Positions 28,445 through 40,053 of a stretch of 64,000 nt of DNA are shown here, one piece after another. The DNA lies in NCBI RefSeq assembly GCF_003702045.1, contig NZ_RBTP01000012.1, positions 1-64,000 on the forward strand, in the 5' to 3' direction. The notes beneath the pieces are model-generated. The model ran no database searches. It was not told the origin of the DNA and saw only the letters and a list, made by a program, of their open reading frames with translations. The translations under genes and the position numbers were made by a program. The stretch is from Pseudomonas viridiflava (GTDB lineage: Bacteria > Pseudomonadota > Gammaproteobacteria > Pseudomonadales > Pseudomonadaceae). The number at the start of each line of letters is the position of its first letter. The first letter of the stretch is position 1.

Positions 28445-29539
28445 ATGTCTCTCACGCTGGAGCACGTCAGTCGCGCAGTCGATGGCCAAACATGGATCGA
28501 CGACGCATCCCTGAGCTTTGAGCCAGGGTCCTTCAACGTTCTGCTGGGGCGAACCCTGTCAGGCAAAACCAGCCTGATGCGCCTGATGGCAGGGCTGGAC
28601 AAACCCGACAGCGGGCGAGTGCTGATGAACGGAGTCGATGTTACGAATCGGCCGGTTCGCTTGCGCAACGTCTCGATGGTTTATCAGCAGTTCATCAATT
28701 ACCCGAGCATGACGGTATTCGAAAATATCGCTTCGCCGTTGCGCCAGGCGGGCATGTCGAAAGACTTGATCCATAGCCGCGTCAACGAAACAGCGAGGAT
28801 GCTGCGCATCGAGAAATTCCTGCAGCGTCACCCCCTTGAGCTGTCCGGCGGCCAGCAGCAACGCACCGCGATGGCACGGGCGCTGGTCAAGGATGCTGAG
28901 CTGATTCTGTTCGACGAGCCGCTGGTTAACCTCGACTACAAATTGCGCGAAGAGCTGCGTCAGGAAATGCGTGAGCTGTTTGCGGCGCGCCACACCATCG
29001 CCATCTATGCCACCACCGAGCCTAACGAAGCGTTGGCACTGGGCGGCACGACCACCATTTTGCATGAGGGTCGCGTAGTCCAGAGCGGCAAGACCCCTGA
29101 AGTCTACCACAAACCCGCTACCGTGCTGGCCGCCGAGCTGTTCTCGGAGCCGCCGATCAACCTGATGGAGGGGCGTATTGAAGGTAACGAAGTCAGCTTT
29201 GCCAACTTCGTGCATTTCCCGCTCAACGTCGACCTGCGTGCCATCGGTGATGGTGAGTATCGCTTCGGTGTACGCCCCAGCCATCTGAGTCTGGTCCCCT
29301 CCAACGATGACGACCTGGAGCTGGCCGTGACCGTAGAGCTTGCAGAGATCAGCGGCTCTGAAACGTTCCTGCATGTGCGCAACGAGCTGTTTTCGCTGGT
29401 GCTGCACCTGCCGGGCGTCCACGCCTACGACGTCGATGCGCCGATCCGGGTGTATATCCCGACCCACAAACTTTTCGTGTTCGATCAGCAGGGCGGCCTA
29501 ATCCAGGCACCGGGCCTGCGCATGTCGAGGGTTGCCTGA
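28445..29539 (+). CDS. glpS: ABC importer ATPase 1, glycerol type (GlpS-like)
   Basis: 364 residues from the ATG behind AAAGGG; the open frame upstream is leader. Walker A GRTLSGKT at 35-42, intact signature LSGGQQQR at 133-140, Walker B LILFDEP at 153-159, and a C-terminal TOBE-like regulatory region. The switch (H-loop) histidine is replaced: the usual YVTHDQ reads YATTEP, T191. The partner ATPase has the opposite defect. Stop and next start overlap (TGATG). The Rhizobium GlpSTPQV glycerol importer has the same gene set; the symbol is by family resemblance. Confidence 0.85.
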   Translation: MSLTLEHVSRAVDGQTWIDDASLSFEPGSFNVLLGRTLSGKTSLMRLMAGLDKPDSGRVLMNGVDVTNRPVRLRNVSMVYQQFINYPSMTVFENIASPLRQAGMSKDLIHSRVNETARMLRIEKFLQRHPLELSGGQQQRTAMARALVKDAELILFDEPLVNLDYKLREELRQEMRELFAARHTIAIYATTEPNEALALGGTTTILHEGRVVQSGKTPEVYHKPATVLAAELFSEPPINLMEGRIEGNEVSFANFVHFPLNVDLRAIGDGEYRFGVRPSHLSLVPSNDDDLELAVTVELAEISGSETFLHVRNELFSLVLHLPGVHAYDVDAPIRVYIPTHKLFVFDQQGGLIQAPGLRMSRVA

Positions 29540-30644
29540 TGGCCGAGATCCGATTGCAGAACCTGGCTCACAGTTACAGCGCCAACCCCGGCCCGGACGA
29601 TTACGCGATTCGCGAGATGAGCCACATCTGGGAGCAGGGCGGCGCGTATGCGCTGCTTGGGCCTTCCGGGTGCGGCAAGTCGACCTTGCTGAACATCATT
29701 TCCGGCCTGTTGAGCCCGTCACAGGGGCAGGTGCTGTTCGATTCCAAAGTCGTCAACGAGCTGCCGCCCGAGCACCGTAACATCGCTCAGGTTTTCCAGT
29801 TTCCAGTGATCTACGACACCATGACCGTGTTCGATAACCTGGCCTTTCCGTTGCGCAATCAGGGCATGGACAAAGCGAAAATTCTTGCCAAGGTCAATGA
29901 AATTGCGGACGTGCTGGATTTGCAGCCCTTGCTGAAAAAGAAGGCCCGTAATCTGACGGCGGATGAAAAGCAAAAGGTTTCAATGGGTCGCGGTCTGGTG
30001 CGTGATGACGTTTCGGCCATCCTGTTCGATGAGCCGCTGACAGTCATCGACCCGCACCTGAAGTGGAAACTGCGTCGAAAGCTCAAGCAGATTCACGAGC
30101 AATTCAACATCACGATGGTGTACGTCACCCACGATCAGTTGGAGGCCTCCACCTTCGCCGACAAGATTGCAGTGATGTACGGCGGCCAGATCGTCCAGTT
30201 CGGCACACCGCGTGAGCTGTTCGAAAAGCCGAGGCACACGTTTGTCGGCTATTTCATTGGCAGCCCCGGCATGAACCTGATCGAGGTGCAGGCCCAGGGT
30301 GATGGCGTCGGTTTTGGCGATGTTCACGTGCCGCTGTCCAGCCTGTTGCAGCAGCTGATCGCACGTGCCTCGTTCACCAGCCTCAAGATCGGCATTCGTC
30401 CCGAGTTCGTGCACGTATGGGACGGCCCTTACGAAGAAGCGATGTGCGCCGACGTGGTCTATGTCGAAGACCTGGGCACCTACAAGATTCTGACCCTGTC
30501 GCTGGCCGGGCAGAAGATCAAGGTGCGCATGCCGGAAGACAAGCCTGTGCCGCAAGGGCAGGCGTGGATCAGCTTTCCGGCGCAGTGGCTGATGGTGTAC
30601 GCCGACGACTTCCTGCTTGAGTCCACTCCAGAGCGAGACCTGCC

Positions 30645-30648
<4 letters not shown>
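29539..30648 (+). CDS. glpT: ABC importer ATPase 2, glycerol type (GlpT-like ATPase)
   Basis: 369 residues. Walker A GPSGCGKS at 41-48, Walker B AILFDEP at 160-166 and H-loop VTHDQ with H198 are canonical. The signature motif is degenerate: LSGGQ is replaced by LTADEKQK at 139-146. With GlpS this gives one normal and one degenerate composite ATP site. A C-terminal regulatory domain follows. Overlaps glpS by 1 nt and the permease by ATGA. Not to be confused with the MFS glycerol-3-phosphate antiporter of the same name. Confidence 0.85.
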
Positions 30649-31514
<866 letters not shown>

Positions 31515-31524
31515 GGGCCGCGTC

Positions 31525-32325
<801 letters not shown>

Positions 32326-32336
32326 GGAGACGAAAA

Positions 32337-32609
32337 ATGGAGTGGATGTCCTGGACTCTGCCCACCGCAGCCTTCTTCGGCAGTATCGCCTTGTTGCTGG
32401 TGGGAATGACGGTATGGGAACTGCGCTCGGCCAGTATCGAGCGTCGCGGATTTCTGCCGATTGCCACGACCCGTGGCGACCGGCTGTTCATTGGGCTGTT
32501 GGGGAGCGCTTATCTGCATCTGATGGTCATCGGTGCGACTGACTGGAGTATATGGGTCGCGTCGGGGGCTTCTCTGGTGTGGCTGTTGGTGGTGATGCGT
32601 TGGGGTTAG
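32337..32609 (+). CDS. DUF2160 small membrane protein
   Basis: 90 residues with three hydrophobic stretches (about 7-27, 48-67 and 70-87) and a conserved central ERRGFLPIATTRGDRLF. DUF2160 proteins are known from glycerol-type ABC operons, so this gene supports the assignment of the whole block. It starts 11 nt after the permease behind GAGGAGAC. It may be an accessory subunit of the importer; no biochemical role is established. Confidence 0.8.
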   Translation: MEWMSWTLPTAAFFGSIALLLVGMTVWELRSASIERRGFLPIATTRGDRLFIGLLGSAYLHLMVIGATDWSIWVASGASLVWLLVVMRWG

Positions 32610-32693
32610 CAGGCGGACGGGCATCATTGCCCGGACAACGGCTGGCGGTGTTCGTAAAGCGGGACTACATAAGAAACAACTCTTGAGGTGTCT

Positions 32694-34466
32694 ATGTTCA
32701 ATAAGAAAAACAAGCTGCAACATAGCGTGACGTTGGCGACCATGATCATGCTCAGCGGGCTGAGCGTTTCAGCCTGGGCGGATCAGTATGAGGATGCGGC
32801 AAAGAAGTGGGCGGCCAGCGAATTCAAGCCGACCACGCTTTCCGATGCCGAACAGTTGAAAGAGCTTGAGTGGTTCATCAAAGCGGCCGAGCCGTTCCGT
32901 GGCATGGACATCAAGGTGGTGTCGGAAACCCTGACCACCCACGAATACGAATCCAAGACCCTGGCGAAAGCGTTCACTGAAATCACCGGCATCAAAGTCA
33001 CTCATGACCTGCTTCAGGAAGGGGACGTCATCGAGAAACTGCAGACCGCCATGCAGTCTGACAAAAGCATCTATGACGGCTGGGTGAATGACTCTGACCT
33101 GATCGGTACTCACTTCCGTTATGGCAAGGCGCTGTCGCTGACCGACCTGATGGCCAGTGCCGAAGGTGCGAAAGTCACTTCTCCTACGCTGGATCTGAAA
33201 GATTTCATCGGCACTTCCTTCACCACCGCGCCAGACGGCAAGCTCTATCAGCTGCCTGACCAGCAGTTCGCCAACCTGTACTGGTTCCGTGCCGACTGGT
33301 TTGATCGTGCCGATCTGAAAAAGCAATTCAAAGACAAATACGGTTACGAGCTGGGCGTGCCGGTGAACTGGTCGGCTTATGAAGACATCGCCAAGTTCTT
33401 CAGCGAAGACGTGAAAACCATCGACGGCAAGCGAGTCTATGGCCACATGGATTACGGCAAGAAAGACCCGTCGCTGGGCTGGCGCTTCACGGATGCCTGG
33501 TTCTCGATGGCTGGCAGCGGCGACAAAGGTCTGCCCAACGGTTTGCCCGTGGATGAGTGGGGCATTCGTGTCGAGGCCTGCCATCCGGTTGGCTCCAGCA
33601 TCACTCGCGGTGGCGACACCAACGGTCCTGCGGCTGTCTTCGCCACCCAGAAATACATCGACTGGCTGAAAGCCTACGCACCGCCGCAAGCTGCGGGCAT
33701 GACCTTCTCCGAATCGGGGCCGGTCCCGTCGCAGGGCGAAGTTGCGCAGCAGATCTTCTGGTACACCGCCTTTACTGCCGACATGACCAAGCCTGGCTTG
33801 CCGGTGATGAATGCGGACGGCACGCCGAAGTGGCGCATGGCGCCGTCGCCTAAGGGCCCGTACTGGAAAGAAGGCATGAAGCTGGGCTACCAGGACGTGG
33901 GCTCGTGGACGTTCCTCAAGTCAACGGAAGAGAAAAAGCGTAACGCAGCCTGGCTCTACGCGCAGTTCGTGACGTCCAAGTCGGTGTCGCTTAAGAAAAC
34001 CATCGTTGGCCTGACACCGATTCGCGAATCGGACATCAACTCCAAGGAAATGACCGCGCTTGCACCGAAGCTGGGTGGTCTGGTCGAGTTCTATCGCAGC
34101 CCGGCCCGCGTACAGTGGTCGCCAACCGGCACCAACGTACCGGATTATCCGAAGCTTGCGCAGCTGTGGTGGAGCCACGTAGCCGAAGCGGTAACGGGTG
34201 AGAAGACCGCGCAGGCTGCGCTGGACGGGCTGGCCAAGGATCAGGATGCGATCATGACCCGCATCGAGCGCTCCAAGGTTCAGGACGCCAGCGGTTGCGC
34301 GCCGAAAATGAACCCGGAAACCACGGCTGAAGAGTGGTACAGCAAGGCCGAGAACAGCGGCGGCAAGTTCCTCGCACCCCAGCGCAAGCTGGCTAACGAG
34401 AAACCGAAAGGCGAGACCATTGCTTACTCCGACCTGTTGAAGAGCTGGGAAGCAGGGAAGAAATAA
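32694..34466 (+). CDS. glpV: ABC importer periplasmic substrate-binding protein (GlpV-like)
   Basis: 590 residues from the ATG behind TTGAGG; a GTG 6 nt earlier lies inside that site. The signal peptide ends VSAWA-DQYED. At 590 residues it is longer than typical sugar-binding proteins, as expected for the glycerol-type group. Last gene of the operon, 84 nt after DUF2160, and closed by a terminator at 34482. Glycerol is the best guess for substrate from family; glpF, glpK or glpD are not nearby, so a related polyol or other small substrate is possible. Confidence 0.85.
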   Translation: MFNKKNKLQHSVTLATMIMLSGLSVSAWADQYEDAAKKWAASEFKPTTLSDAEQLKELEWFIKAAEPFRGMDIKVVSETLTTHEYESKTLAKAFTEITGIKVTHDLLQEGDVIEKLQTAMQSDKSIYDGWVNDSDLIGTHFRYGKALSLTDLMASAEGAKVTSPTLDLKDFIGTSFTTAPDGKLYQLPDQQFANLYWFRADWFDRADLKKQFKDKYGYELGVPVNWSAYEDIAKFFSEDVKTIDGKRVYGHMDYGKKDPSLGWRFTDAWFSMAGSGDKGLPNGLPVDEWGIRVEACHPVGSSITRGGDTNGPAAVFATQKYIDWLKAYAPPQAAGMTFSESGPVPSQGEVAQQIFWYTAFTADMTKPGLPVMNADGTPKWRMAPSPKGPYWKEGMKLGYQDVGSWTFLKSTEEKKRNAAWLYAQFVTSKSVSLKKTIVGLTPIRESDINSKEMTALAPKLGGLVEFYRSPARVQWSPTGTNVPDYPKLAQLWWSHVAEAVTGEKTAQAALDGLAKDQDAIMTRIERSKVQDASGCAPKMNPETTAEEWYSKAENSGGKFLAPQRKLANEKPKGETIAYSDLLKSWEAGKK

Positions 34467-34481
34467 GCGTCTGTGACATGC

Positions 34482-34510
34482 AAAAACGGCACCCTCGGGT
34501 GCCGTTTTCG
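34482..34510 (+). terminator. Terminator between glpV and folD
   Basis: AAAACGGCACCC / GGGTGCCGTTTT with a TC-centred loop; A and T flanks on both sides make it usable from both convergent genes. Confidence 0.88.
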
Positions 34511-34543
34511 TTGCTGCTGCGAAGTTACTGCTGCAAAGCTGTA

Positions 34544-35398
34544 TCAGCTATGCAGCGTCTCGGCAGCATACAGGGTGTTTTCCAGCAGGCAGGCGCGCGT
34601 CATGGGGCCTACGCCGCCTGGGACGGGGGTGATCCAGCCTGCGCGGGGCAGGGCAGTGTCGTACACCACGTCGCCCACCAGCTTGCCGTCTTCCTGCCGG
34701 TTGATCCCGACATCAATGACAATCGCGCCAGGCTTGATCCACTCGCCTTTGACCAGGCCTGGCTTGCCAGCGGCAACCACCACCAGATCGGCGCGGCCTA
34801 CGTGGCCTGCCAGGTCCTTGGTGAAGCGGTGGGTGACGGTCACGGTGCAACCGGCCAGCAGCAATTCCATCGCCATCGGGCGACCGACGATGTTGGATGC
34901 ACCTACCACCACGGCGTCCATTCCATACAGGTCCACGCCTGTGCTTTCCAGCAGGGTCATGATCCCTTTCGGCGTACAGGGGCGCAGCAGTGGAATGCGC
35001 TGGGCAAGACGGCCGACGTTATAAGGATGAAAACCGTCCACATCCTTGTCCGGGCGAATGCGCTCCAGCAACAACGAAGCGTCCAGGTGCTCGGGCAACG
35101 GCAATTGAAGCAGGATACCGTCTACTGCTGCGTCTTCATTGAGGCGATCGATCAGTTCGGTCAGCGCAACCTGTGTGGTGTCGGTGGGCAAGTCGTAGGC
35201 TTGGGAGATAAAGCCGACTTCCTCGCAATCCTTGCGCTTGTGAGAGACATACACCTGGGAGGCGGGGTCGCTGCCCACCAGAATCACCGCGAGGCCCGGC
35301 GTGCGCAGGCCTTGCTGGCTACGTTCGGCGACACGTTTGGCGATCTGCTGGCGCAGGCTGGCTGCGATCGCTTTGCCGTCGATTAGTTTTGCAGTCAT
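34544..35398 (-). CDS. folD: Bifunctional methylenetetrahydrofolate dehydrogenase / methenyl-THF cyclohydrolase
   Basis: 284 residues, normal length. The catalytic Tyr-Lys region [14 protein letters not shown], the QLPLPEHLD loop and the NADP motif [14 protein letters not shown] are all present. FolD interconverts 5,10-methylene- and 10-formyl-THF for purine and fMet synthesis. It is monocistronic on the minus strand, convergent with the importer operon and divergent from the tRNA cluster. In P. aeruginosa it directly follows cysS. Confidence 0.95.
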   Translation of the reverse strand: MTAKLIDGKAIAASLRQQIAKRVAERSQQGLRTPGLAVILVGSDPASQVYVSHKRKDCEEVGFISQAYDLPTDTTQVALTELIDRLNEDAAVDGILLQLPLPEHLDASLLLERIRPDKDVDGFHPYNVGRLAQRIPLLRPCTPKGIMTLLESTGVDLYGMDAVVVGASNIVGRPMAMELLLAGCTVTVTHRFTKDLAGHVGRADLVVVAAGKPGLVKGEWIKPGAIVIDVGINRQEDGKLVGDVVYDTALPRAGWITPVPGGVGPMTRACLLENTLYAAETLHS

Positions 35399-35529
35399 GA
35401 CGCGTGATTAACCATCGAGAGGAAATAAAATGAGCGCGCATTCTCGCATGACATGGCGCGAGGGCAAAGGCGCTTGGTCAGCATATTCCGCTAACTCCTT
35501 TATCTAACTGAATTTTTTTCAAAAAAGAG

Positions 35530-35558
35530 TTGACGACCTTTGGGGGCGTCTATAAGAT
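35530..35558 (+). promoter_or_regulatory. Promoter of the tRNA cluster
   Basis: TTGACG and TAAGAT with a 17-bp spacer, followed by a GTCGC discriminator. Transcription would start near 35565, giving a leader of about 130 nt before tRNA-Arg. The rest of the folD-tRNA gap (35399-35693) holds nothing else I can name. Confidence 0.65.
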
Positions 35559-35693
35559 TCGTCGCACTTGCCGGGCAGAGCCCAGCACTGGTTAAGCTAG
35601 CACTGGTTGATTAGGTCAGGCAGAGTTGCAAATCAGCTCGGTGTGATTGAAAGCCTTTTAATTTGTGATCGTAAAAGAATACAGATTATATAA

Positions 35694-35770
35694 GTGCCCG
35701 TAGCTCAGCTGGATAGAGCATCCGCCTTCTAAGCGGATGGTCGCAGGTTCGAGTCCTGCCGGGTGCGCCA
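35694..35770 (+). tRNA. tRNA-Arg (anticodon TCT)
   Basis: 77 nt with encoded CCA. Anticodon stem TCCGC/GCGGA around loop CTTCTAA; T-arm GCAGG-TTCGAGT-CCTGC. Reads AGA, a codon that is rare in Pseudomonas. Confidence 0.96.
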
Positions 35771-35822
35771 TTCAAGGCAGCTTTGGCACAGCAAGTAATG
35801 TTTTACTGGTCACATGCAATAT

Positions 35823-35899
35823 GGTGGGCGTAGCTCAGTTGGTAGAGCACAGGATTGTGACTCCTGTTGTCGAGGGTTCGATCCCCTTCGTCCACCCCA
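35823..35899 (+). tRNA. tRNA-His (anticodon GTG)
   Basis: 77 nt including the extra 5' G(-1) typical of tRNA-His and an encoded CCA. Anticodon stem CAGGA/TCCTG around loop TTGTGAC. Confidence 0.96.
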
Positions 35900-35909
35900 T
35901 ATTAAGAAA

Positions 35910-35936
35910 GGCGCCAGATTCATAGTCTGGCGCCTT
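35910..35936 (+). terminator. Hairpin between tRNA-His and tRNA-Leu
   Basis: GGCGCCAGA / TCTGGCGCC with a 7-nt loop and T-rich tail. It would end transcripts after tRNA-His or act as a processing signal ahead of tRNA-Leu. Confidence 0.75.
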
Positions 35937-35954
35937 TGCTTTAAAGCTTGTAGC

Positions 35955-36039
35955 GCGGATGTGGTGGAATTGGTAGACACACTGGATTTAGGTTCCAGCG
36001 CCGAAAGGTGTGAGAGTTCGAGTCTCTCCGTCCGCACCA
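35955..36039 (+). tRNA. tRNA-Leu (anticodon TAG)
   Basis: 85 nt with a long variable arm and encoded CCA. Anticodon stem CTGGA/TCCAG around loop TTTAGGT. Reads CUA and, with wobble, other CUN codons. Confidence 0.96.
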
Positions 36040-36082
36040 AGATACAAATAACTCGGGTGGAAGCACCTCAGTTATAAGAAAA

Positions 36083-36107
36083 AAGCCGCCTAGTGCGGCT
36101 TTTTTTG
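36083..36107 (+). terminator. Terminator of the tRNA cluster
   Basis: AAGCCGC / GCGGCTT with a short loop and a seven-T tract, 44 nt after tRNA-Leu. Confidence 0.9.
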
Positions 36108-36413
36108 TTTCAGCGCATTGGTTTTACCGTTTCGCTGGTCCGAAGGTCTACCGCCGTCGGTCGAGTGGGGCGCGCTACGTGGAGGGAATCGGTAGTGGTC
36201 CGGCACGCAGGCTTTCTTATAAAGAAGACCGTGCCAGACGCATCGCCTGCGGCGTGAGGTCTTTATGGCCAGTGCGCGTCGACGGTCCGATTCTCCCCTC
36301 TTAAACTGCCCTTTTTCAGTAGGGTGACTTCTTGAGTTTGACCCACTAGAATGCATGCCCTTGATTCTGGGGTCGGAAACGGCCGGCTAACGTCTGTGCA
36401 ACGAGGAATATCC
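36108..36413. other. Intergenic region between tRNA-Leu and tig
   Basis: 306 bases with no gene. In P. aeruginosa parRS and a small gene lie in this interval; here nothing of them remains. The only signal is the probable tig promoter at 36324-36352. Confidence 0.6.
36324..36352 (+). promoter_or_regulatory. Probable tig promoter
   Basis: GTGACT and TAGAAT with a 17-bp spacer, 62 nt before the tig ATG. The -35 is weak. Confidence 0.4.
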
Positions 36414-37724
36414 ATGCAAGTTTCTGTTGAAAATACTTCCGCTCTTGAGCGCCGCATGACCATTGGCGTGCCTGCCGAACGCATCGAGACTGAAGTCAAC
36501 AAGCGTCTGCAGCAGACCGCACGTAAAGCCAAGATCCCGGGCTTCCGCCCTGGCAAAGTGCCTATGAGTGTCATCCGTCAGCGTTACGAAGACGGCGCGC
36601 GTCAGGAAGCACTGGGCGATCTGATTCAGGCTACTTTCTACGAAGCGGTCGTTGAGCAGAAGCTCAATCCGGCTGGCGCACCCGCTGTAGAGCCGAAATC
36701 CTTCGAAAAAGGCAAGGACCTGGAATACGTGGCGACTTTCGAAGTCTTCCCGGAATTCACCGTTGCCGGTTTCGACACCATCGCTGTAGAGCGTCTGTCT
36801 GCCGATGTGGCTGACAGCGATCTGGACAACATGCTGGAAGTGCTGCGCAAGCAGAACGTTCGTTTTGAAGAAACCGACCGTGCCGCCCAGACTGAAGACC
36901 AATTGAATATCGATTTCGTGGGCAAGGTTGACGGCGAAGCATTCGCTGGCGGTTCTGCCACTGGCACCCAGCTGGTTCTGGGTTCCGGCCGCATGATCCC
37001 GGGCTTTGAAGACGGTTTGGTGGGCGCCAAGGCAGGCGAAGAGCGCGTTCTGAACGTGACCTTCCCTGAGGACTACCAGAACCTGGAGCTGGCCGGCAAG
37101 GCTGCCGAGTTCACCGTTACCGTGAACACCGTTTCCGAGCCAAAACTGCCTGAGCTGAACGAAGAGTTCTTCAAGCAGTTCGGCATCAAGGAAACCGGCA
37201 TCGACGGTTTCCGCGCCGAAGTTCGCAAGAACATGGAGCGCGAGCTGCGTCAGGCCATCAAGTCCAAGGTCAAGAATCAGGTTATGGACGGTCTGCTGGC
37301 CGCCAACCCGATCGACGTTCCAAAAGCTCTGCTGGAAAACGAAGTCAACCGTCTGCGCGTTCAAGCGGTTCAGCAGTTCGGTGGCAACATCAAGCCTGAT
37401 CAACTGCCGGCCGAGCTGTTCGAAGAGCAGGCCAAGCGCCGCGTCGAGCTGGGCCTGATCGTTGCTGAAGTGGTCAAGCAGTTCGACCTCAAGCCTGACG
37501 ACGCTCGCGTTCGTGATCTGATCCAGGAAATGGCCTCGGCCTACCAGGAGCCAGAGCAGGTCGTGGCCTGGTACTACAAGAACGAGCAGCAAATGAACGA
37601 AGTACGTTCTGTTGTGCTTGAAGAGCAAGTTGTAGATACTGTTTTGCAGAAAGCTAGCGTGACCGACAAATCGGTCTCCTACGAAGAAGCGGTCAAGCCG
37701 GTGGAAGCTCCAAAAGCCGACTGA
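36414..37724 (+). CDS. tig: Trigger factor chaperone
   Basis: 436 residues from the ATG of [14 protein letters not shown] behind AGGA; the longer frame upstream is leader. The ribosome-docking signature is [17 protein letters not shown] and the PPIase domain (about 160-245) contains [14 protein letters not shown]; the C-terminal chaperone arms follow. Tig binds nascent chains at the ribosome exit. It is the first of the tig-clpP-clpX-lon set. A hairpin without a T tract (37749) separates it from clpP, allowing some read-through. Confidence 0.96.
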   Translation: MQVSVENTSALERRMTIGVPAERIETEVNKRLQQTARKAKIPGFRPGKVPMSVIRQRYEDGARQEALGDLIQATFYEAVVEQKLNPAGAPAVEPKSFEKGKDLEYVATFEVFPEFTVAGFDTIAVERLSADVADSDLDNMLEVLRKQNVRFEETDRAAQTEDQLNIDFVGKVDGEAFAGGSATGTQLVLGSGRMIPGFEDGLVGAKAGEERVLNVTFPEDYQNLELAGKAAEFTVTVNTVSEPKLPELNEEFFKQFGIKETGIDGFRAEVRKNMERELRQAIKSKVKNQVMDGLLAANPIDVPKALLENEVNRLRVQAVQQFGGNIKPDQLPAELFEEQAKRRVELGLIVAEVVKQFDLKPDDARVRDLIQEMASAYQEPEQVVAWYYKNEQQMNEVRSVVLEEQVVDTVLQKASVTDKSVSYEEAVKPVEAPKAD

Positions 37725-37748
37725 TTTCTCTTTTCGTTCGAAAACACC

Positions 37749-37776
37749 CACAAGCCAGCCTTCGCGCTGGCTTGTG
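37749..37776 (+). terminator. Hairpin between tig and clpP (no T tract)
   Basis: CACAAGCCAGC / GCTGGCTTGTG, 11 bp with a 6-nt loop, no T run; more likely a partial terminator or mRNA-processing stem. Confidence 0.5.
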
Positions 37777-37806
37777 CGTATTCAAGACTCGACTATTTGG
37801 GAGTGA

Positions 37807-38457
37807 ATGCAGGACATGTCCCGCAATTCTTATATTCAGCAGAACTCTGACATCCAGGCCGCTGGCGGCCTGGTCCCGATGGTTATCGAGCAGTCCGCCC
37901 GTGGCGAACGCGCCTATGACATCTATTCGCGCCTTCTCAAGGAGCGGGTGATCTTTATGGTTGGTCCGGTAGAGGACTACATGGCCAACCTTATCGCGGC
38001 GCAACTGCTCTTCCTTGAAGCGGAAAACCCGGACAAGGATATCCATCTGTACATCAACTCACCGGGCGGTTCGGTGACTGCAGGCATGTCGATCTACGAC
38101 ACCATGCAGTTCATCAAGCCTGACGTGTCGACCATCTGTATCGGTCAGGCATGCAGCATGGGTGCGTTCCTGCTGGCCGGTGGTGCCGAGGGCAAGCGTC
38201 ACTGCCTGCCGAACTCGCGCATGATGATTCACCAGCCATTGGGCGGTTTCCAGGGGCAGGCGTCGGACATCGACATCCATGCCAAGGAAATCCTGCACAT
38301 CCGTCACCGCCTGAACTCGTTGCTGGCGCACCACACCGGCCAGAGCCTCGAAACCATCGAGCGTGATACCGAGCGTGACAACTTCATGAGCGCTGAGCGT
38401 GCGGCTGAATATGGCCTGATCGACTCGGTGATCAACAAGCGTCAAATGCCTGCCTAA
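37807..38457 (+). CDS. clpP: ATP-dependent Clp protease proteolytic subunit
   Basis: 216 residues from ATG 37807 behind GGGAG; P. aeruginosa ClpP begins MSRNS, which would be the ATG at 37816, so the first three residues are uncertain. The catalytic triad is S117, H142 and D191 in this numbering ([24 protein letters not shown]). ClpP forms a 14-mer working with ClpX or ClpA. clpX follows after 106 nt. Confidence 0.95.
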
Positions 38458-38563
38458 GCAGCTCAAAATGTAGGGGGGCGGCACAACCGACCGCCTGCGG
38501 ACTTGAAAAAGCCCGCAATAGCCTTCATCTTGTGTTGCAAGCCTACCGGATTGGATCGATCGA

Positions 38564-39847
38564 ATGACTGACACCCGCAACGGCGAGGACAACGGCAAGC
38601 TGCTCTATTGCTCCTTCTGTGGCAAAAGCCAGCATGAAGTGCGCAAATTGATTGCCGGCCCCTCGGTCTTTATCTGCGACGAGTGCGTCGACCTGTGCAA
38701 TGACATCATCCGCGAGGAGGTGCAGGAAGCACAGGCCGAAAGCAGCGCGCATAAATTGCCTTCGCCTAAAGAAATCAGCGGCATCCTTGATCAGTATGTA
38801 ATTGGTCAGGAGCGTGCCAAAAAGGTTCTCGCAGTAGCGGTGTACAACCACTACAAACGCCTGAATCAGCGCGACAAGAAAAACGACGATGTGGAACTGG
38901 GCAAGAGCAACATTTTGCTGATCGGCCCGACAGGTTCCGGCAAGACGCTGCTGGCTGAAACACTGGCCCGCCTGCTCAATGTGCCGTTCACCATCGCGGA
39001 TGCCACGACCCTGACCGAAGCCGGTTATGTTGGTGAGGACGTGGAAAACATTATCCAGAAGCTGTTGCAGAAATGTGATTACGATGTCGAGAAGGCCCAG
39101 ATGGGTATTGTCTACATCGATGAAATCGACAAGATTTCGCGCAAGTCCGACAACCCTTCGATCACGCGTGACGTGTCTGGCGAAGGCGTGCAACAAGCCT
39201 TGCTGAAACTGATCGAGGGTACTGTCGCTTCCGTTCCGCCTCAGGGTGGCCGCAAGCATCCACAGCAGGAGTTCCTGCAGGTGGATACGCGCAATATCCT
39301 GTTCATCTGCGGTGGTGCGTTCTCGGGTCTGGAAAAGGTTATTCAGAATCGCTCTACGCGTGGCGGCATCGGTTTCAACGCCGAAGTTCGTAGCAAGGAA
39401 GAGGGCAAGAAGGTTGGCGAGTCTCTGCGTGAAGTCGAGCCTGACGATCTGGTCAAGTTCGGTCTGATCCCGGAATTCGTAGGCCGTCTGCCGGTTCTGG
39501 CGACGCTGGACGAGCTGGATGAGGCTGCGTTGATGCAGATCCTCACCGAGCCGAAGAACGCGCTGACCAAGCAGTACGCCAAGCTGTTCGAGATGGAAGG
39601 TGTGGACCTGGAGTTCCGTACCGATGCGTTGAAGTCGGTTGCCCGTCGTGCGCTGGAGCGCAAGACAGGTGCCCGTGGCCTGCGCTCGATCCTCGAAGGC
39701 GTTTTGCTCGACACCATGTACGAAATCCCGTCGCAAAGCGACGTGAGCAAAGTGGTGATCGACGAAAGCGTTATCGAAGGCACGTCCAAGCCGCTGTTGA
39801 TCTACGAAAACAGCGAGCCGCCTGCCAAGGTTGCTCCTGACGCGTAA
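38564..39847 (+). CDS. clpX: Clp protease ATP-binding unfoldase ClpX
   Basis: 427 residues. The zinc domain has C16, C19, C38 and C41; Walker A GPTGSGKT is at 121-128 and Walker B IVYIDEID follows. The RKH pore loop (GGRKHPQQ) and an IGF-type ClpP-docking loop (GGIGFNAEV) are visible. With ClpP it degrades ssrA-tagged and regulatory proteins. Since lon is disrupted downstream, ClpXP is the main intact AAA+ protease in this cluster. Confidence 0.96.
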   Translation: MTDTRNGEDNGKLLYCSFCGKSQHEVRKLIAGPSVFICDECVDLCNDIIREEVQEAQAESSAHKLPSPKEISGILDQYVIGQERAKKVLAVAVYNHYKRLNQRDKKNDDVELGKSNILLIGPTGSGKTLLAETLARLLNVPFTIADATTLTEAGYVGEDVENIIQKLLQKCDYDVEKAQMGIVYIDEIDKISRKSDNPSITRDVSGEGVQQALLKLIEGTVASVPPQGGRKHPQQEFLQVDTRNILFICGGAFSGLEKVIQNRSTRGGIGFNAEVRSKEEGKKVGESLREVEPDDLVKFGLIPEFVGRLPVLATLDELDEAALMQILTEPKNALTKQYAKLFEMEGVDLEFRTDALKSVARRALERKTGARGLRSILEGVLLDTMYEIPSQSDVSKVVIDESVIEGTSKPLLIYENSEPPAKVAPDA

Positions 39848-39877
39848 CGGCATTGTCTTGACGCGTAAAGAGACACG

Positions 39878-39904
39878 AAAGGGGGCCTTAAGGTCCCCTT
39901 TTGC
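39878..39904 (+). terminator. Intrinsic terminator of clpX
   Basis: AAAGGGGGCC / GGTCCCCTTT with a TTAA loop and one G-T pair, ending in four T. A second small hairpin AGCCC-TTG-GGGCT with a seven-T run lies at 39959-39979. Confidence 0.75.
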
Positions 39905-39968
39905 ATTTCCGGCGTGCTCGTTCGTCTTGTAGAAGAAGGCGAACCTGAGCGGGCCGCAGCCCTTGGGG

Positions 39969-39997
39969 CTTGTTTTTTTCGAACACTACCCCCATCT
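39969..39997 (+). promoter_or_regulatory. Candidate heat-shock (sigma-32) promoter of lon
   Basis: CTTGTTT, 14-bp spacer, CCCCATCT, close to the sigma-32 consensus CTTGAAA-N13-15-CCCCATNT and expected for lon. The -35 overlaps the T tract of a small hairpin, so the match could in part be a terminator tail. Confidence 0.5.
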
Positions 39998-40053
39998 TGG
40001 CTTCAAGCTAATTCCATCTGTCCCGGCCGTTTGGCCGCTGTAGAGGCGAAATC

